A stretch of DNA of 64,000 nt, taken from Parapedobacter sp035556095. Its GTDB lineage: Bacteria; Bacteroidota; Bacteroidia; Sphingobacteriales; Sphingobacteriaceae. The notes beneath the pieces are model-generated. The model was given only the letters and a program-made list of their open reading frames with translations, did no database searches and was not told where the DNA came from. The stretch covers positions 186,001 to 250,000 of the forward strand of contig NZ_DATMFT010000011.1 of NCBI RefSeq assembly GCF_035556095.1, in the 5' to 3' direction. Below, one piece after another: positions 45,301 to 53,425 of the stretch. Made by a program: the position numbers and the translations under genes. The first letter of the stretch is position 1. Each line of letters begins with the position of its first letter.

Positions 45301-45798
45301 GGTCCGGTTCTTTACCACGACGGATACCCCTGGAAGGGGCTCGCCGGCTTCATCAGTGATCCGGCCCGTCACCACACGATTTTGCTGGCGTGTAATCGGG
45401 CGGAGTTCTACTTTGGACAGCATGCCCCTAATATCACGTCCGCTAATGGCTATAGCCTTATCCTTTATCTCGTAAATCAATCCCCTCCGCGTTAACATTT
45501 CGTCCAATACCATCTTTAGCGGCTTGTCTTTCACATCAAGCGAAACGAGCATGTCCTTTTTTACATATTGATCGTTATAGATAACCAAGTAATCGGTTTG
45601 CGATTCGATGGCTTCAAGGACCTTGATAATGGATTGTTGTTTGACCTTCAGCGTCACGGTTTGAGATAACGATGCTCCACTTACATGCAGGCAAGCGATT
45701 GCTAACAACAGCGATGTCAATCTCATAATGCGGAGTATTTGGCGAATGCCATTGGGCGTTTTTATCTTACCCAATGGATAAAATACATAATTTATCAT
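42322..45798 (-). CDS. SusC-like TonB-dependent receptor with STN signalling domain
   Basis: 1158 aa. A signal region (MRLTSLLLAIACLHV inside an extended N-terminus) is followed by STN (about 50-115), a CarboxypepD_reg-like domain (about 140-215; VVTGRITDEAGEPLPGVSVVV), TonB box and plug (DDIASFSIMKDANATALYGA), and the barrel ending MGVSVEF. It signals to the FecR at 45957-47105. The annotated ATG lies only 4 bp from the shared GTTTG element, so translation may really begin at the internal Met of MRLTSL. Confidence 0.95.
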   Translation of the reverse strand: MINYVFYPLGKIKTPNGIRQILRIMRLTSLLLAIACLHVSGASLSQTVTLKVKQQSIIKVLEAIESQTDYLVIYNDQYVKKDMLVSLDVKDKPLKMVLDEMLTRRGLIYEIKDKAIAISGRDIRGMLSKVELRPITRQQNRVVTGRITDEAGEPLPGVSVVVKNRTSIGISTDQNGRYSLEVPEGAVLVFSMVGYESQEIPVGGGSTFDVVLKGASQQVDEVVVVAFGTQKKESVIASITTVNPADLRVPSSNLTTSFAGRIAGMISYQRTGEPGQDNAQFFIRGVTTFGTGKVDPLVLIDNVEMTTEDLSRLTVDDIASFSIMKDANATALYGARGANGVILVTTKEGRTGEVKVQFRAEGSYSAPTENVQFADPVTFMKAHNEAVQTRTPGTRLPYDQKKVNYTERGIDPLYYPAVDWQDLLFDKNTFNQRYNLNISGGGNVARYYIAAAYTKDQGILNVDNRQNFNNNIDINRYSLRSNINVNLTKTTEAIVRLNGVFDDYQGPLDGGTDLYNKAVLANPVYFLPYYEPDESTVYAKHILYGNTASGDYLNPYTEMLKGYRSNDRSSMYVQFELKQKLDFITEGLSARGLLNVNRFAQLEVRRQYNPFYYALSPQIAGMDDYSLIALNPDGGTDYLDYVPGSRQMENTMYAETALQYQTDIAEKHSIAGLLVGTLRERKDNTYNTLQLSLPQRNLGLAGRATYSYDNRYFLEANFGYNGSERFSQNERWGFFPSAGLGWIISNEPFMEKYSSVISKLKLRATYGLVGNDEIGLKEDRFYYLSNVNMNDGGRGISFGDTYGYNRSGISISRYEDPYITWEISRKSNLGLELNLWRSLEIQADYFREQRSNILQTRADIPTTMGLQATPKANIGEAIGQGGEISVDYNKAFASGLWAIVRGNFSYAASKFEVYEEPDYSATPWRTREGQKISQRWGYIAERLFLDDDEVRNSPVQTFGEYGAGDIKYKDINRDGRIDENDQVPIGYPTTPEIIYGFGLSMGYKNFDLSVFFQGSDRSSFWINPGQVAPFVAGSTDFTTRTNNRALLQAIADDHWSEDNRNIYAFWPRLSERAISNNDVSSTWWMRNGSFMRLKTAEVGYTLPTHYLDRFGVKNVRVYASGSNLFQVRTFKLWDPEQAGNAFNYPLQRVINMGVSVEF

Positions 45799-45801
45799 TA
45801 C

Positions 45802-45892
45802 GTTTGTGCGTTTAGATAGCTTTAAATGGTTATACTTTCGGTTTTAAACTGTTACTGTCTGAACAAGGGGGAGTGTGGCAGCACTTCCCTTT
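45802..45892 (+). promoter_or_regulatory. Conserved fecR-susC intergenic element, copy B
   Basis: GTTTG (45802-45806), 8 bp, GATAGCTTT, then an 11-bp stem with 6-nt loop TGGCAG (45865-45875 with 45882-45892), followed on the plus strand by TTCTTGTCTTTTC. It has the same order and stem size as copy A (31422-31515), with different stem sequence but preserved pairing. Confidence 0.45.
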
Positions 45893-45956
45893 CTTGTCTT
45901 TTCATTAGTCATTTTTTCCTCATAGTTTCGCGTTTTTAGTATATTAAATTGGTTAT

Positions 45957-47105
45957 CTATTTGTTGGATAGACCTTGTTGAATGACCAATGTCCGGTCTT
46001 CCAACCGTATTTTTGCTTTGGTCGAGACATCCAGTAAGTTTAAAGCGGTCATGAGCGACAGCCCCCGCCTCATTTTCCCACTAAACGTCTCCTTGGGCAC
46101 AGCGCCTTCGTACACGACTTGCACGTCATACCAACGGGCAATCTCACGAATCAGCTCGTTGAACGGAGTCTGCTTAAAATAAAAGAGACCGTCTTTCCAA
46201 GCCGTATATTTGTAAACGTCTACTGTTACCACATCCAGCACCACACCATTGACGATGGCTTGCTCTCCTGGTGAAATAGGGCTAGCAAGACCGGATGAGG
46301 GATTGGTGACCGTCACAGCACCTTCCACGAGCGTCGTCTTCTTCGATTCCCCGGGATAGGCCGAAACATTAAATTCAGTACCCAACACTTCAACCGATTG
46401 CCCGTCAACCAGCACACGGAACGGCCAACGGCCAGACTCAGTTTTGGTTACTGAAAAATAAGCCTCACCCTCAAGCTCCACCACCCTTTCGTTGCCATCA
46501 AAACGTGACGGGTACTTCAATGTAGATTCGGCATTAAGCCAAACCTTAGTCCCGTCTGCCAACGTAATCTGGTAGGTGCCCCCTCGGGGTACCGACAACT
46601 CCAAGGGGACAACCTCACCCCCTTCCAAGTCCACGAGCTCCTGTTCGCCCTCTTCATATAAAATCTGCCCTTGGCCTACTACGATACCCGTTTGCGTTTC
46701 ACTTAGGTTAATCCGACGGCCGTCGGCCAAGGTAAGCGTTGCACGATTACCACCGGACGCTACATCTGCCGGTGGCAATAAAGCCACTTCCGTTTCATCG
46801 ACAGCCCGGTTGGCATAAAAAATCCACGTTATCGAAAGCGGGAGGATAAACAAAGCAGCTGCATAGGGAAACCACCCCCATAGTCGGCGCCGCCGTGGCT
46901 GCCCCTCGGCGGCAAGTCCGGCCCGGCGGCGTACCTCTTCGAATATCGTATCGCTATCCAGCAAAAAACGCAAATCATCCTCCTGCATGGGATGGTCCCG
47001 CCCCTGTTGGTAATACCAATTTTCCAGTAGCTTACGTTCCCGATCGGTCGCCTCGCCTCGTAGGTATTTATGGATAATTTGCCGTACGGTTTCCTCAGTT
47101 ATCAC
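45957..47105 (-). CDS. FecR-family anti-sigma factor
   Basis: 382 aa from a GTG start; no ATG is available upstream in frame. The cytoplasmic anti-sigma region is at about 1-75, the membrane helix at about 80-97, the periplasmic FecR domain at about 150-265 (DGTKVWLNAESTLKYPSRF, EVLGTEFNVSAY) and DUF4974 at about 300-375. It controls the ECF sigma encoded 80 bp upstream and receives the signal from the STN-SusC of the second locus. Confidence 0.95.
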   Translation of the reverse strand: MITEETVRQIIHKYLRGEATDRERKLLENWYYQQGRDHPMQEDDLRFLLDSDTIFEEVRRRAGLAAEGQPRRRRLWGWFPYAAALFILPLSITWIFYANRAVDETEVALLPPADVASGGNRATLTLADGRRINLSETQTGIVVGQGQILYEEGEQELVDLEGGEVVPLELSVPRGGTYQITLADGTKVWLNAESTLKYPSRFDGNERVVELEGEAYFSVTKTESGRWPFRVLVDGQSVEVLGTEFNVSAYPGESKKTTLVEGAVTVTNPSSGLASPISPGEQAIVNGVVLDVVTVDVYKYTAWKDGLFYFKQTPFNELIREIARWYDVQVVYEGAVPKETFSGKMRRGLSLMTALNLLDVSTKAKIRLEDRTLVIQQGLSNK

Positions 47106-47185
47106 TATTCATTATCGGTTTACTAAGGGTATAACCGGTAATAAAGGGGTTGGGGGTAGAAGAATTTTAAATTTTTTTGGAATTC

Positions 47186-47776
47186 TTATCCAAAAAACAA
47201 CCATACCATAATTGCACCCAAATTTTGGAGCTTGGGTTTGATGATTTTCAATGCGTTCTGCACTTGTTTTTTTACCGTCTGTTCGGAAAGCCCCAAGACC
47301 TCTGCGATTTCTTTATGTGAGTGGCCTTCTTTACGACTCAGTATAAAAATCTCCCGCATGCGCGAAGGCAGCTCTTGAATCTCCTGTTCAACACGGACAG
47401 CAATCTCCTTCGCCTCTAGCAGGTCGACCGTGTTTATGTCAGCTTGCTCCATAAATTGGGCAATCGAGTTAACGTAATCCCTACGCACCCGTTGCTTGGC
47501 GATGATATTGAACACCCTGTTTCGCCCCTGCACATATAGATAAGCACCGATATTCGTATTTTCGGTCAGTTGCCCGCGCTTAAGCCAAAGATTGCTGAAG
47601 ACTTCTTGTACTACATCCTTGCACTCATCATCGTCTCGCAAGATGCGGTAAACCTGTTGATACAGGACGGCCCAGTGCCGCTGGTACAAAGCATTAAAAG
47701 CCCCTTCTTCCCCTTTCTTAAGTAAGTTCACCAATGCTGTATCGGGCTGGTTTTTATAGCTTGTTTTGACCGTCAT
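47186..47776 (-). CDS. ECF RNA polymerase sigma-70 factor
   Basis: 196 aa. Region 2 is at about 20-90 (LRDDDECKDVVQEVFSNLW) and region 4 at about 130-185 (LPSRMREIFILSRKEGHSHK, LGLSEQTVKKQVQNAL). It heads the second Sus-type locus with its FecR. It is divergent from the CBM9-like/PKD gene across a 402-bp region containing a large inverted repeat. Confidence 0.95.
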   Translation of the reverse strand: MTVKTSYKNQPDTALVNLLKKGEEGAFNALYQRHWAVLYQQVYRILRDDDECKDVVQEVFSNLWLKRGQLTENTNIGAYLYVQGRNRVFNIIAKQRVRRDYVNSIAQFMEQADINTVDLLEAKEIAVRVEQEIQELPSRMREIFILSRKEGHSHKEIAEVLGLSEQTVKKQVQNALKIIKPKLQNLGAIMVWLFFG

Positions 47777-48178
47777 TCACATCTAAATTGCCCCATTTGC
47801 CCATCCTTCGTTTACCCCCGCATGAGCAGAGTTTCACAATACGCTATCATACAATTTATCCAGTTGATGCAGTAAGTGCCTTTAATTGGATGTGCCGGAT
47901 TTTGAGCGCCGTATTGGTTCAATTCACTTGGGTGAATATCACTAGCGACAAACTTAGATAAAGTTGCTTTTATATGCAATTATAATCGCGTTCAATAAAA
48001 AAGCAACTTTATCGATCTCTCCGGCTGCCGCTGAGAGCCAGCTTTTATAAAGGAATACTTCGATATGATGTGAACCATCCCCGCCAGAAAAAAGTGTATA
48101 CCAGCACAGTACAGGTTGGATCTTACCGTCAATGGGATAACTTTACGCATCAGATTTAAGTCTAACAGCACCAACAAT
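47777..48178. promoter_or_regulatory. Divergent intergenic region with 15-bp inverted repeat
   Basis: This 402-bp gap separates the sigma factor (minus) and the CBM9-like/PKD gene (plus). A perfect inverted repeat GATAAAGTTGCTTTT (47957-47971) / AAAAGCAACTTTATC (47999-48013) has a 27-nt loop and near-match extension beyond the arms. Just left of it, ATTGGTT (47913-47919) and TAGCGA (47943-47948) recall the ends of the 74-bp repeat, in the same position relative to a sigma gene. No clear -33/-7 pair was found. Confidence 0.5.
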
Positions 48179-49285
48179 ATGGAAAGGATACGTATTTTCG
48201 TCAACGTACTCAAATACTTTTTATTGATCGCCTATTTCGGAATCGTGAGTACGGGAAGTAGCCTGGCTCAAGAAGTACCCCTATATTTTGGCATCTACCA
48301 ATTCCCCCCCAATCGTATCCCGTCTATTGATGGCAACGCCTCCGATTGGCAGCTCGTGCCAGACAGCCTAGCCATTGGCATCGATGCACTGAAGAATGTG
48401 AATGCCCCTGATGGCAGCATCGATACCAACAACATGAACGTAACCGTCAAAGTGGGCTGGGTAAATGGTCTGAATCGACTTTACTTCCTTTACGAGGCGT
48501 ATGACAACTATTGGAATTTCTCGCGCGCCAGCCTCGCAAGCGATATTTTCGAATTGGTTGTTGACGGCGACCGGTCGGGTGGCCCATTCATCGATCGTTT
48601 CCATCCCGATACGACGATAGACCTCATGGATGCTTACTTCACATTCCATGGTGTGCACGCCCAGAATTATCACATCTTCACGCCACCGGGTGATAAAGAT
48701 TGGGCCATGCTTTGGGGGCCGCAGACTTGGCTGAAGTCGCTGCCGTATGCACAATCAGCATATCGTTATGAATTTGCTCCCGGGGGGCGCGGCCGACTTA
48801 CCCTTGAATTCTACATCACGCCGTTTGATTTTGCAAGTGCAGCGGGACCTGCCCACTCCATACCCTCACAATTGGTGGAACATAAGACTATCGGACTTGG
48901 CTGGGGAGTGATTGATTACGATGACGAACCCGATGCCCTCCCCGATTTCTGGATTCTTGGGAGCGATCGTACGATGTATAGCAACGCATCCCACCTTCGG
49001 CCGTTCAAGCTGTTGCCGCTAGCGCCAGAATGGCTACCGGACCTTCAGAGTGAGTGGCATTTCCATGTTGACCCGAATGATGTTCGATTGGTATCTTTCC
49101 GCGACGAATCTTTAGGCCACGTGACAACGTGGTATTGGGATTTTGGCGATGGTAGCCATTCCACAGAACAACATCCCCACCACCGATACGAAGCACCGGG
49201 CCTCTACGTGGTTAGCCTTCGCGTCAGCGATGGGGCTACCGAATCTACCCGAACGAAAATATGGGACGTTGCTATCAGGCAATAA
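48179..49285 (+). CDS. Secreted protein with CBM9-like and PKD domains
   Basis: 368 aa from the ATG at 48179, which gives a normal signal peptide (ending SSLAQ); an upstream TTG is unlikely. Residues about 30-260 resemble the CBM9-like sugar/haem-binding sandwich used in many secreted proteins (IDGNASDWQLVPDS, LYFLYEAYDNYWNF, DIFELVVDGDRSGG). Residues about 285-365 are a PKD domain (WYWDFGDGS, YEAPGLYVVSLRVSDG). No catalytic domain is seen. It probably binds an extracellular polymer. It is divergent from the second locus's sigma gene and may serve that locus. Confidence 0.8.
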   Translation: MERIRIFVNVLKYFLLIAYFGIVSTGSSLAQEVPLYFGIYQFPPNRIPSIDGNASDWQLVPDSLAIGIDALKNVNAPDGSIDTNNMNVTVKVGWVNGLNRLYFLYEAYDNYWNFSRASLASDIFELVVDGDRSGGPFIDRFHPDTTIDLMDAYFTFHGVHAQNYHIFTPPGDKDWAMLWGPQTWLKSLPYAQSAYRYEFAPGGRGRLTLEFYITPFDFASAAGPAHSIPSQLVEHKTIGLGWGVIDYDDEPDALPDFWILGSDRTMYSNASHLRPFKLLPLAPEWLPDLQSEWHFHVDPNDVRLVSFRDESLGHVTTWYWDFGDGSHSTEQHPHHRYEAPGLYVVSLRVSDGATESTRTKIWDVAIRQ

Positions 49286-49349
49286 CATGGCGCTGCTATT
49301 TTGTTAAAACATACAACCAGCAGTCAATTTTATCTGCTATTTTTGGTGG

Positions 49350-50180
49350 ATGTTGTTCCATATCGACACCATAGATTTACAAACGCATTCCTTTCCGGAA
49401 GACAGCTCATGCTATCAAATCATCTTGCTGCCTTCCCCCTCAGAATTCGTTGTTGATTTCACGGATTATAAGAATGCAACCACCGCACTGTTGTTCCTCA
49501 GCCCTTACCAACACCTGTCGTGGAAAACAGCATCCATAACGTCTGCCACACGGGTGTTGTTCCATGGCGACTTTTATTGCATCGAATTTCACAAAGAAGA
49601 AGTTGCCTGCAATGGGTTACTCTTCAATAACATTTATCTGCAACCGATTGTTAGTGTTGATGAGAGCGTCTATCAGGAAGTGGAGCTCATTGTCTACAAA
49701 ATGCAAGTAGAAAGCACTGCTATTTCTACGTTTTCCGAATCGGTCGTCAAAGCATATCTACAACTCATCCTGGCACTTGCGAGCAAGGCAAAAAAACAGT
49801 TGATCGATTCGAAGTTATTGGCCAATACTGCGCTGAGGGCAGAAGGCACGCTATTCCAGCGAGCGCTGGAAGATCATTTCACGGCGGAACGCTCCGCCCA
49901 TTTTTATGCAGAAAGGCTGAGCCTCAGCCTAAGTGCATTCAGTAAAAAAATAAAGCAACAGCTTGGTAAGTCACCCTCCGTTTTAATCCATGAACGTGTC
50001 ATACTCGAATCGAAAAAACAACTTCATCTTACCTACCTGTCTATCAAGGAAATCGCCGGCAAGCTAGGGTTTGGCGATGAACATTATTTCAGTAGGTATT
50101 TCAAGAAATATGTCGGCGTTTCGCCATCCAAATTCAGGGAACGGGTCGGCATTTCCATTGTAGCGCAGAAAAATCCATGA
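49350..50180 (+). CDS. AraC-family transcriptional regulator
   Basis: 276 aa. The N-terminal part is an unassigned ligand-sensing beta-rich domain. The C-terminal 100 residues are an AraC DNA-binding domain with two helix-turn-helices (HFYAERLSLSLSAFSKKI and LSIKEIAGKLGFGDEHYFSR) and the closing motif FKKYVGVSPSKFRE. It is followed after 70 bp by a DUF417 gene with its own promoter. This pairing is common, so the regulator probably controls DUF417. Confidence 0.93.
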   Translation: MLFHIDTIDLQTHSFPEDSSCYQIILLPSPSEFVVDFTDYKNATTALLFLSPYQHLSWKTASITSATRVLFHGDFYCIEFHKEEVACNGLLFNNIYLQPIVSVDESVYQEVELIVYKMQVESTAISTFSESVVKAYLQLILALASKAKKQLIDSKLLANTALRAEGTLFQRALEDHFTAERSAHFYAERLSLSLSAFSKKIKQQLGKSPSVLIHERVILESKKQLHLTYLSIKEIAGKLGFGDEHYFSRYFKKYVGVSPSKFRERVGISIVAQKNP

Positions 50181-50198
50181 CGAAACCGTATTTGTCCA

Positions 50199-50229
50199 TT
50201 TGATGCGGTGTTGAGACCCACTATTTTCG
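50199..50229 (+). promoter_or_regulatory. Probable promoter of the DUF417 gene
   Basis: TTTG (50199-50202), exactly 19 bp, TATTTTCG (50222-50229). It has a perfect -33 and one mismatch in the -7, 21 bp before the ATG. Confidence 0.6.
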
Positions 50230-50250
50230 CAGCCTTAAACATCAAATGAC

Positions 50251-50817
50251 ATGAATTATCTTGTGGATTTCTTGGTACGCGGACAACGGGGCTTCATTCA
50301 TTTTGTGCGAATTGCCATTTTTATCGTTATGGCTTGGATCGGTGGGTTGAAAGTATTTCAGTATGAAGCGGACGGCATTGTTCCGTTTGTGGCAAACAGT
50401 CCTTTCATGAGCTTCTTCTATAGCAAGGAGGCCCCCGAGTACCAGCAATATAAAAACCCAGAAGGCAAAACAGTGGCTAAGCATATCGAATGGCATCAAG
50501 CGAATAACACGTACGTGTTTTCGTATGGTTTGGGTACGGTTATCGTTATTATCGGCCTATTGACGCTGGCCGGTATCTGGTCGGCAAAGCTAGGTCTCAT
50601 CGGCGGGGTACTAACCTTCTTGATGTCAATTGTCACGCTTTCTTTCCTTATTACCACGCCTGAAGTGTATGTTCCAAACTTAGGTGGCGATTTCCCAACC
50701 CCGCGTTACGGATTCCCCTACCTTTCCGGCGCTGGGCGGTTGGTATTGAAGGATGTGATTATGATGGCTGCCGGGCTGGTTGTCTCCGCTGAGGCAGCCC
50801 AACGGTTGAAAAAATAG
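50251..50817 (+). CDS. DUF417 (YkgB-family) inner-membrane protein
   Basis: 188 aa with four predicted membrane helices (about 17-35, 90-110, 115-137, 165-183). It matches the YkgB/DUF417 family (IAIFIVMAWIGGLKVFQYEADGI; FSYGLGTVIVIIGLLTL). E. coli YkgB and RclC belong here, the latter linked to reactive-chlorine resistance under an AraC-type regulator. The AraC gene directly upstream is consistent with such a stress-responsive unit. Confidence 0.92.
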   Translation: MNYLVDFLVRGQRGFIHFVRIAIFIVMAWIGGLKVFQYEADGIVPFVANSPFMSFFYSKEAPEYQQYKNPEGKTVAKHIEWHQANNTYVFSYGLGTVIVIIGLLTLAGIWSAKLGLIGGVLTFLMSIVTLSFLITTPEVYVPNLGGDFPTPRYGFPYLSGAGRLVLKDVIMMAAGLVVSAEAAQRLKK

Positions 50818-50818
50818 G

Positions 50819-50881
50819 CTTACGAATAACTTGGTTGCAGACATCCTGGAATTGCCGATTGAAGAGGTCGAGAAGCTGTAA
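50819..50881 (+). pseudogene. C-terminal remnant, possibly Rpn/PD-(D/E)XK transposase-like
   Basis: Directly after the DUF417 stop a frame reads LTNNLVADILELPIEEVEKL and stops at 50881. The ending resembles the C-terminal helix of Rpn-family recombination-promoting nucleases. No start or upstream body survives. The assignment is weak. Confidence 0.3.
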
Positions 50882-50944
50882 TTGCTTCTTTAAATTATGT
50901 AGCCATACTCCAGCGGTGTGGCTTTTATTTTTCAGATCATTGTT

Positions 50945-51395
50945 TCAGATCCATTGATACCAATTCCCAGCTGCCTTCTCCCCTTCAGGACGGTCCACGA
51001 TTTTCACCTGTCCATTTCGAGGGTGGCGGGTCAATAGGTCAGTGACTTCCGGAAGTGCTATCCAACTCGTATTGCGCTTTGATATACGCCGCAATCATGG
51101 CACTGGTCATCGGCACTTTCATGAAATCGGTGGCAACGACTTTATCGAGGTAATGCGCCAAGGGTTTGCGAGGTTGCTTTTTGCGATTCTCACGCTTATT
51201 CTTTACCTTATCAAGTATTTATAGAGCTCATTGGGTATCCTACGAAACGGCAATATCCGGAATATAGGATTCGCCGTCGAACGCATCGGGTACGGCAAAC
51301 CATTCTCCGAGTCCGGCCACCAAACGGCTAACTTCTACTGTTTTTCGGTTATTGCCCCTGCTTAACTTTCTCTTTAATATAGACGCCCCAAGCCC
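50945..51395 (-). pseudogene. Decayed gene of unidentified family
   Basis: Three consecutive minus-strand pieces have protein-like composition: 51395-51240 (contains RLVAGLGEWFAVPDAFDG), 51218-51039 (contains KPLAHYLDKVVATDFMKVP), and a frame-shifted continuation to 50945 (contains GQVKIVDRPEGEKAAGNWYQ). The first two are in the same frame, split by three stop codons; the third is one frame off. I do not recognise the family. The rest of the 665-bp gap 50818-51482 shows nothing else recognisable. Confidence 0.45.
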
Positions 51396-51482
51396 TCACA
51401 AACTAGATAAAGCTTGTCGGGTACCCCGCCCACTCGCGGCACGGCCTGCGTGTAGTGAACTTACAAACCGCCGACAACCGGT

Positions 51483-52811
51483 TCAAAAGAAAAGCGACAA
51501 CAGGTAAACTGCGCTAACAGCCACGCACGCCATGATAAATGTGGCGACCGTATACACCCGCAGCATCGCGTCCATACCGACCCCAGAAAACCGGGATATC
51601 ACCCAAAAATAGGAATCGTTGGCGTGCGACACCATCATCGAACCGGCCCCCATGGCCAGCACGGCAAAAACTTTCCCCATTTCATGGTCGAGTCCTAGGG
51701 CGGGCAGCACCGGCAGCATCATCGTGGCCGACGTGATAATGGCCACCGAAGAGGAACCCTGGGCGGTCTTCAGCACCGCCGCCACGAGGAAAGGAAATAA
51801 GACACCCATGTTGCCGACCATGCTGCTTCCGGCCAGATGCCCGGCAAGGTCCGTCTGCGCGATCAGCGCGCCGAAAGCACCACCAGCACCGATGATTAGC
51901 AGGATATCGCCCGCCTTCTCCACGGCGCTGCGCAGCAATGCGTTCAGGTCCGCCTGCTTCCACCGCCGCTTGCCCAGCAGCGCCAGTAGTATGCCGATGC
52001 CTAACGCCGCCTCAGGCATGCCCGCCGCCTGCACGATGCGCAGTGGTAGAGAAGCCCCCTCTACCGGGGTGAATGAACGGATACTGATCAACAGGATAGG
52101 TACCGCCACAGGGAGCACCGACAGCAGCAGCGACGGCAGCCGGTCGGGTGCCGGGGGCGTATCATCCTCCCCGGCAGTTTGCCTGTCCACCGGCAATCGC
52201 CGCACCGCAAAACGCGCCCACAGCCAGCCGCTGCAGGCAGTGGGAATAGCCACCACCATGCCGTACAGGATCACGCGGCCGAAATCAGCCCCCAGCGTTT
52301 CGGTGGCCGCCGCCGCACCCGGGTGGGGTGGGACCAAGCAATGCACGGCATACAGCCCGGCGGCCAGCGAGGTGGCCATCAGGGCCATCGCGGTCCCGGT
52401 CTGCCGGGCCAGTCCGCGGTTCAGCCCGCTCAGCACGATATATCCCGAATCACAGAAAATCGGAAGCCCCACCACATAGCCGGTAACGTTCATGGCCTGC
52501 GCCGCCCGGTGGCGGCCCGTCAGGCGCAGGATGCCCCCGGCAAGCACCAGCGTGGCCCCGGTGTGTTCCAGGATAATCCCCAGCGTGGTGCCGAAAACGA
52601 TGATCAAGCCCAGCGAGCCGATAATGTCCCCGAAACCCGACTTGCCCGTAGCCAGAACCTCGCCGAAAGGCATACCCACCCCAAAGCCCACCACCAAGCA
52701 GGCCACCAGCAGGGCAAAGAACGCATGCACCCTGAACCGGGTGGTAAGCAACACGATGGCCGCAACGCCGGCCAGCAGGGCCGAAAGACTATGCAAAAAT
52801 GAGATCTCCAT
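51483..52811 (-). CDS. GntP-family permease (gluconate / D-serine type)
   Basis: 442 aa from the ATG at 52811, which overlaps the upstream stop (TGATG); a longer start would overlap by 13 bp. About 12 membrane helices are seen, with GntP-family features such as FGTTLGIILEHTGAT, GLPIFCDSGYIVLSGL and LVPPHPGAAAATETLGAD. Known members import gluconate and related sugar acids or D-serine (DsdX); sequence alone does not decide. It ends an operon encoding a D-threonine-aldolase/D-serine-dehydratase-type enzyme, RidA and a VanX-like dipeptidase, which favours a D-amino acid. The gene is very GC-rich (43 of 60 bases in 52381-52440). Confidence 0.92.
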   Translation of the reverse strand: MEISFLHSLSALLAGVAAIVLLTTRFRVHAFFALLVACLVVGFGVGMPFGEVLATGKSGFGDIIGSLGLIIVFGTTLGIILEHTGATLVLAGGILRLTGRHRAAQAMNVTGYVVGLPIFCDSGYIVLSGLNRGLARQTGTAMALMATSLAAGLYAVHCLVPPHPGAAAATETLGADFGRVILYGMVVAIPTACSGWLWARFAVRRLPVDRQTAGEDDTPPAPDRLPSLLLSVLPVAVPILLISIRSFTPVEGASLPLRIVQAAGMPEAALGIGILLALLGKRRWKQADLNALLRSAVEKAGDILLIIGAGGAFGALIAQTDLAGHLAGSSMVGNMGVLFPFLVAAVLKTAQGSSSVAIITSATMMLPVLPALGLDHEMGKVFAVLAMGAGSMMVSHANDSYFWVISRFSGVGMDAMLRVYTVATFIMACVAVSAVYLLSLFF

Positions 52812-53380
52812 CAGAGTGCCCATGCCCCGTCGCCTTTCTTATACGGATAGTTCCCATCGTACCGGCCCGGAATCTGTATGTACCGAAGCGCCTTGGTGAC
52901 GCCCAGTTCTGAGGTGAAATACCCGAGCAAGGTCAGTTGCTTCAAGAGATGGAAATAATGGTTAGGAGCTTCTCCCAGCTTACTGCGCTGGTATTCCTTG
53001 GATTCCATATCGATCGCTACCAACAGCTCGGTACGTTCCGAAATATCCAGTTCCTGGAATTTACGGCCGAACCTGCCTGACGAAGCTGCCTCCAGCTTGT
53101 CGAGGCCGTCGATCACGACATGCTGATCTTCCGATGTGTAACAATCCCTTACCATAACCGGGATAAAAGACCCTACGCCGGCCTCCTTCGCCCCCGGACT
53201 AGCGGTAGGCGGTAGGATGGTATCGGCGATATTGCCTAGAAAATCGACCTTATCAACCTCAAAAAGGCCCTCAACCCTCGGAGTTGCTTTACGGGCGCAT
53301 CCCTCCAGGAATAAGTTGGCCCCTACTATGGCCCCGCCCATAATCCAGGCGACCCTTTTCACCGCTTCTCTTCTATTCAT
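52811..53380 (-). CDS. Gluconate 2-dehydrogenase subunit 3-family protein
   Basis: 189 aa. The N-terminus NRREAVKRV followed by a hydrophobic stretch looks like a twin-arginine (Tat) signal, and LEGCAR offers a lipobox. The body matches the small helical subunit 3 of membrane-bound gluconate 2-dehydrogenase-type complexes (ADTILPPTASPGAKEAGVG; LTLLGYFTSELG). It partners the GMC flavoprotein encoded 45 bp upstream and probably carries it across the membrane as a Tat hitchhiker. Its stop overlaps the GntP start. Confidence 0.9.
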   Translation of the reverse strand: MNRREAVKRVAWIMGGAIVGANLFLEGCARKATPRVEGLFEVDKVDFLGNIADTILPPTASPGAKEAGVGSFIPVMVRDCYTSEDQHVVIDGLDKLEAASSGRFGRKFQELDISERTELLVAIDMESKEYQRSKLGEAPNHYFHLLKQLTLLGYFTSELGVTKALRYIQIPGRYDGNYPYKKGDGAWAL

Positions 53381-53425
53381 TGCACCGTGTTTTTTTTATG
53401 ATTATTTTCCCGCAGACAGATGGGA

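Noticed and set aside
51619..52479. Long plus-strand open frame opposite the GntP permease
   Set aside because: Same GC effect. The translation is Ser/Pro/Ala-rich with no recognisable motif, while the minus strand encodes a full GntP protein.
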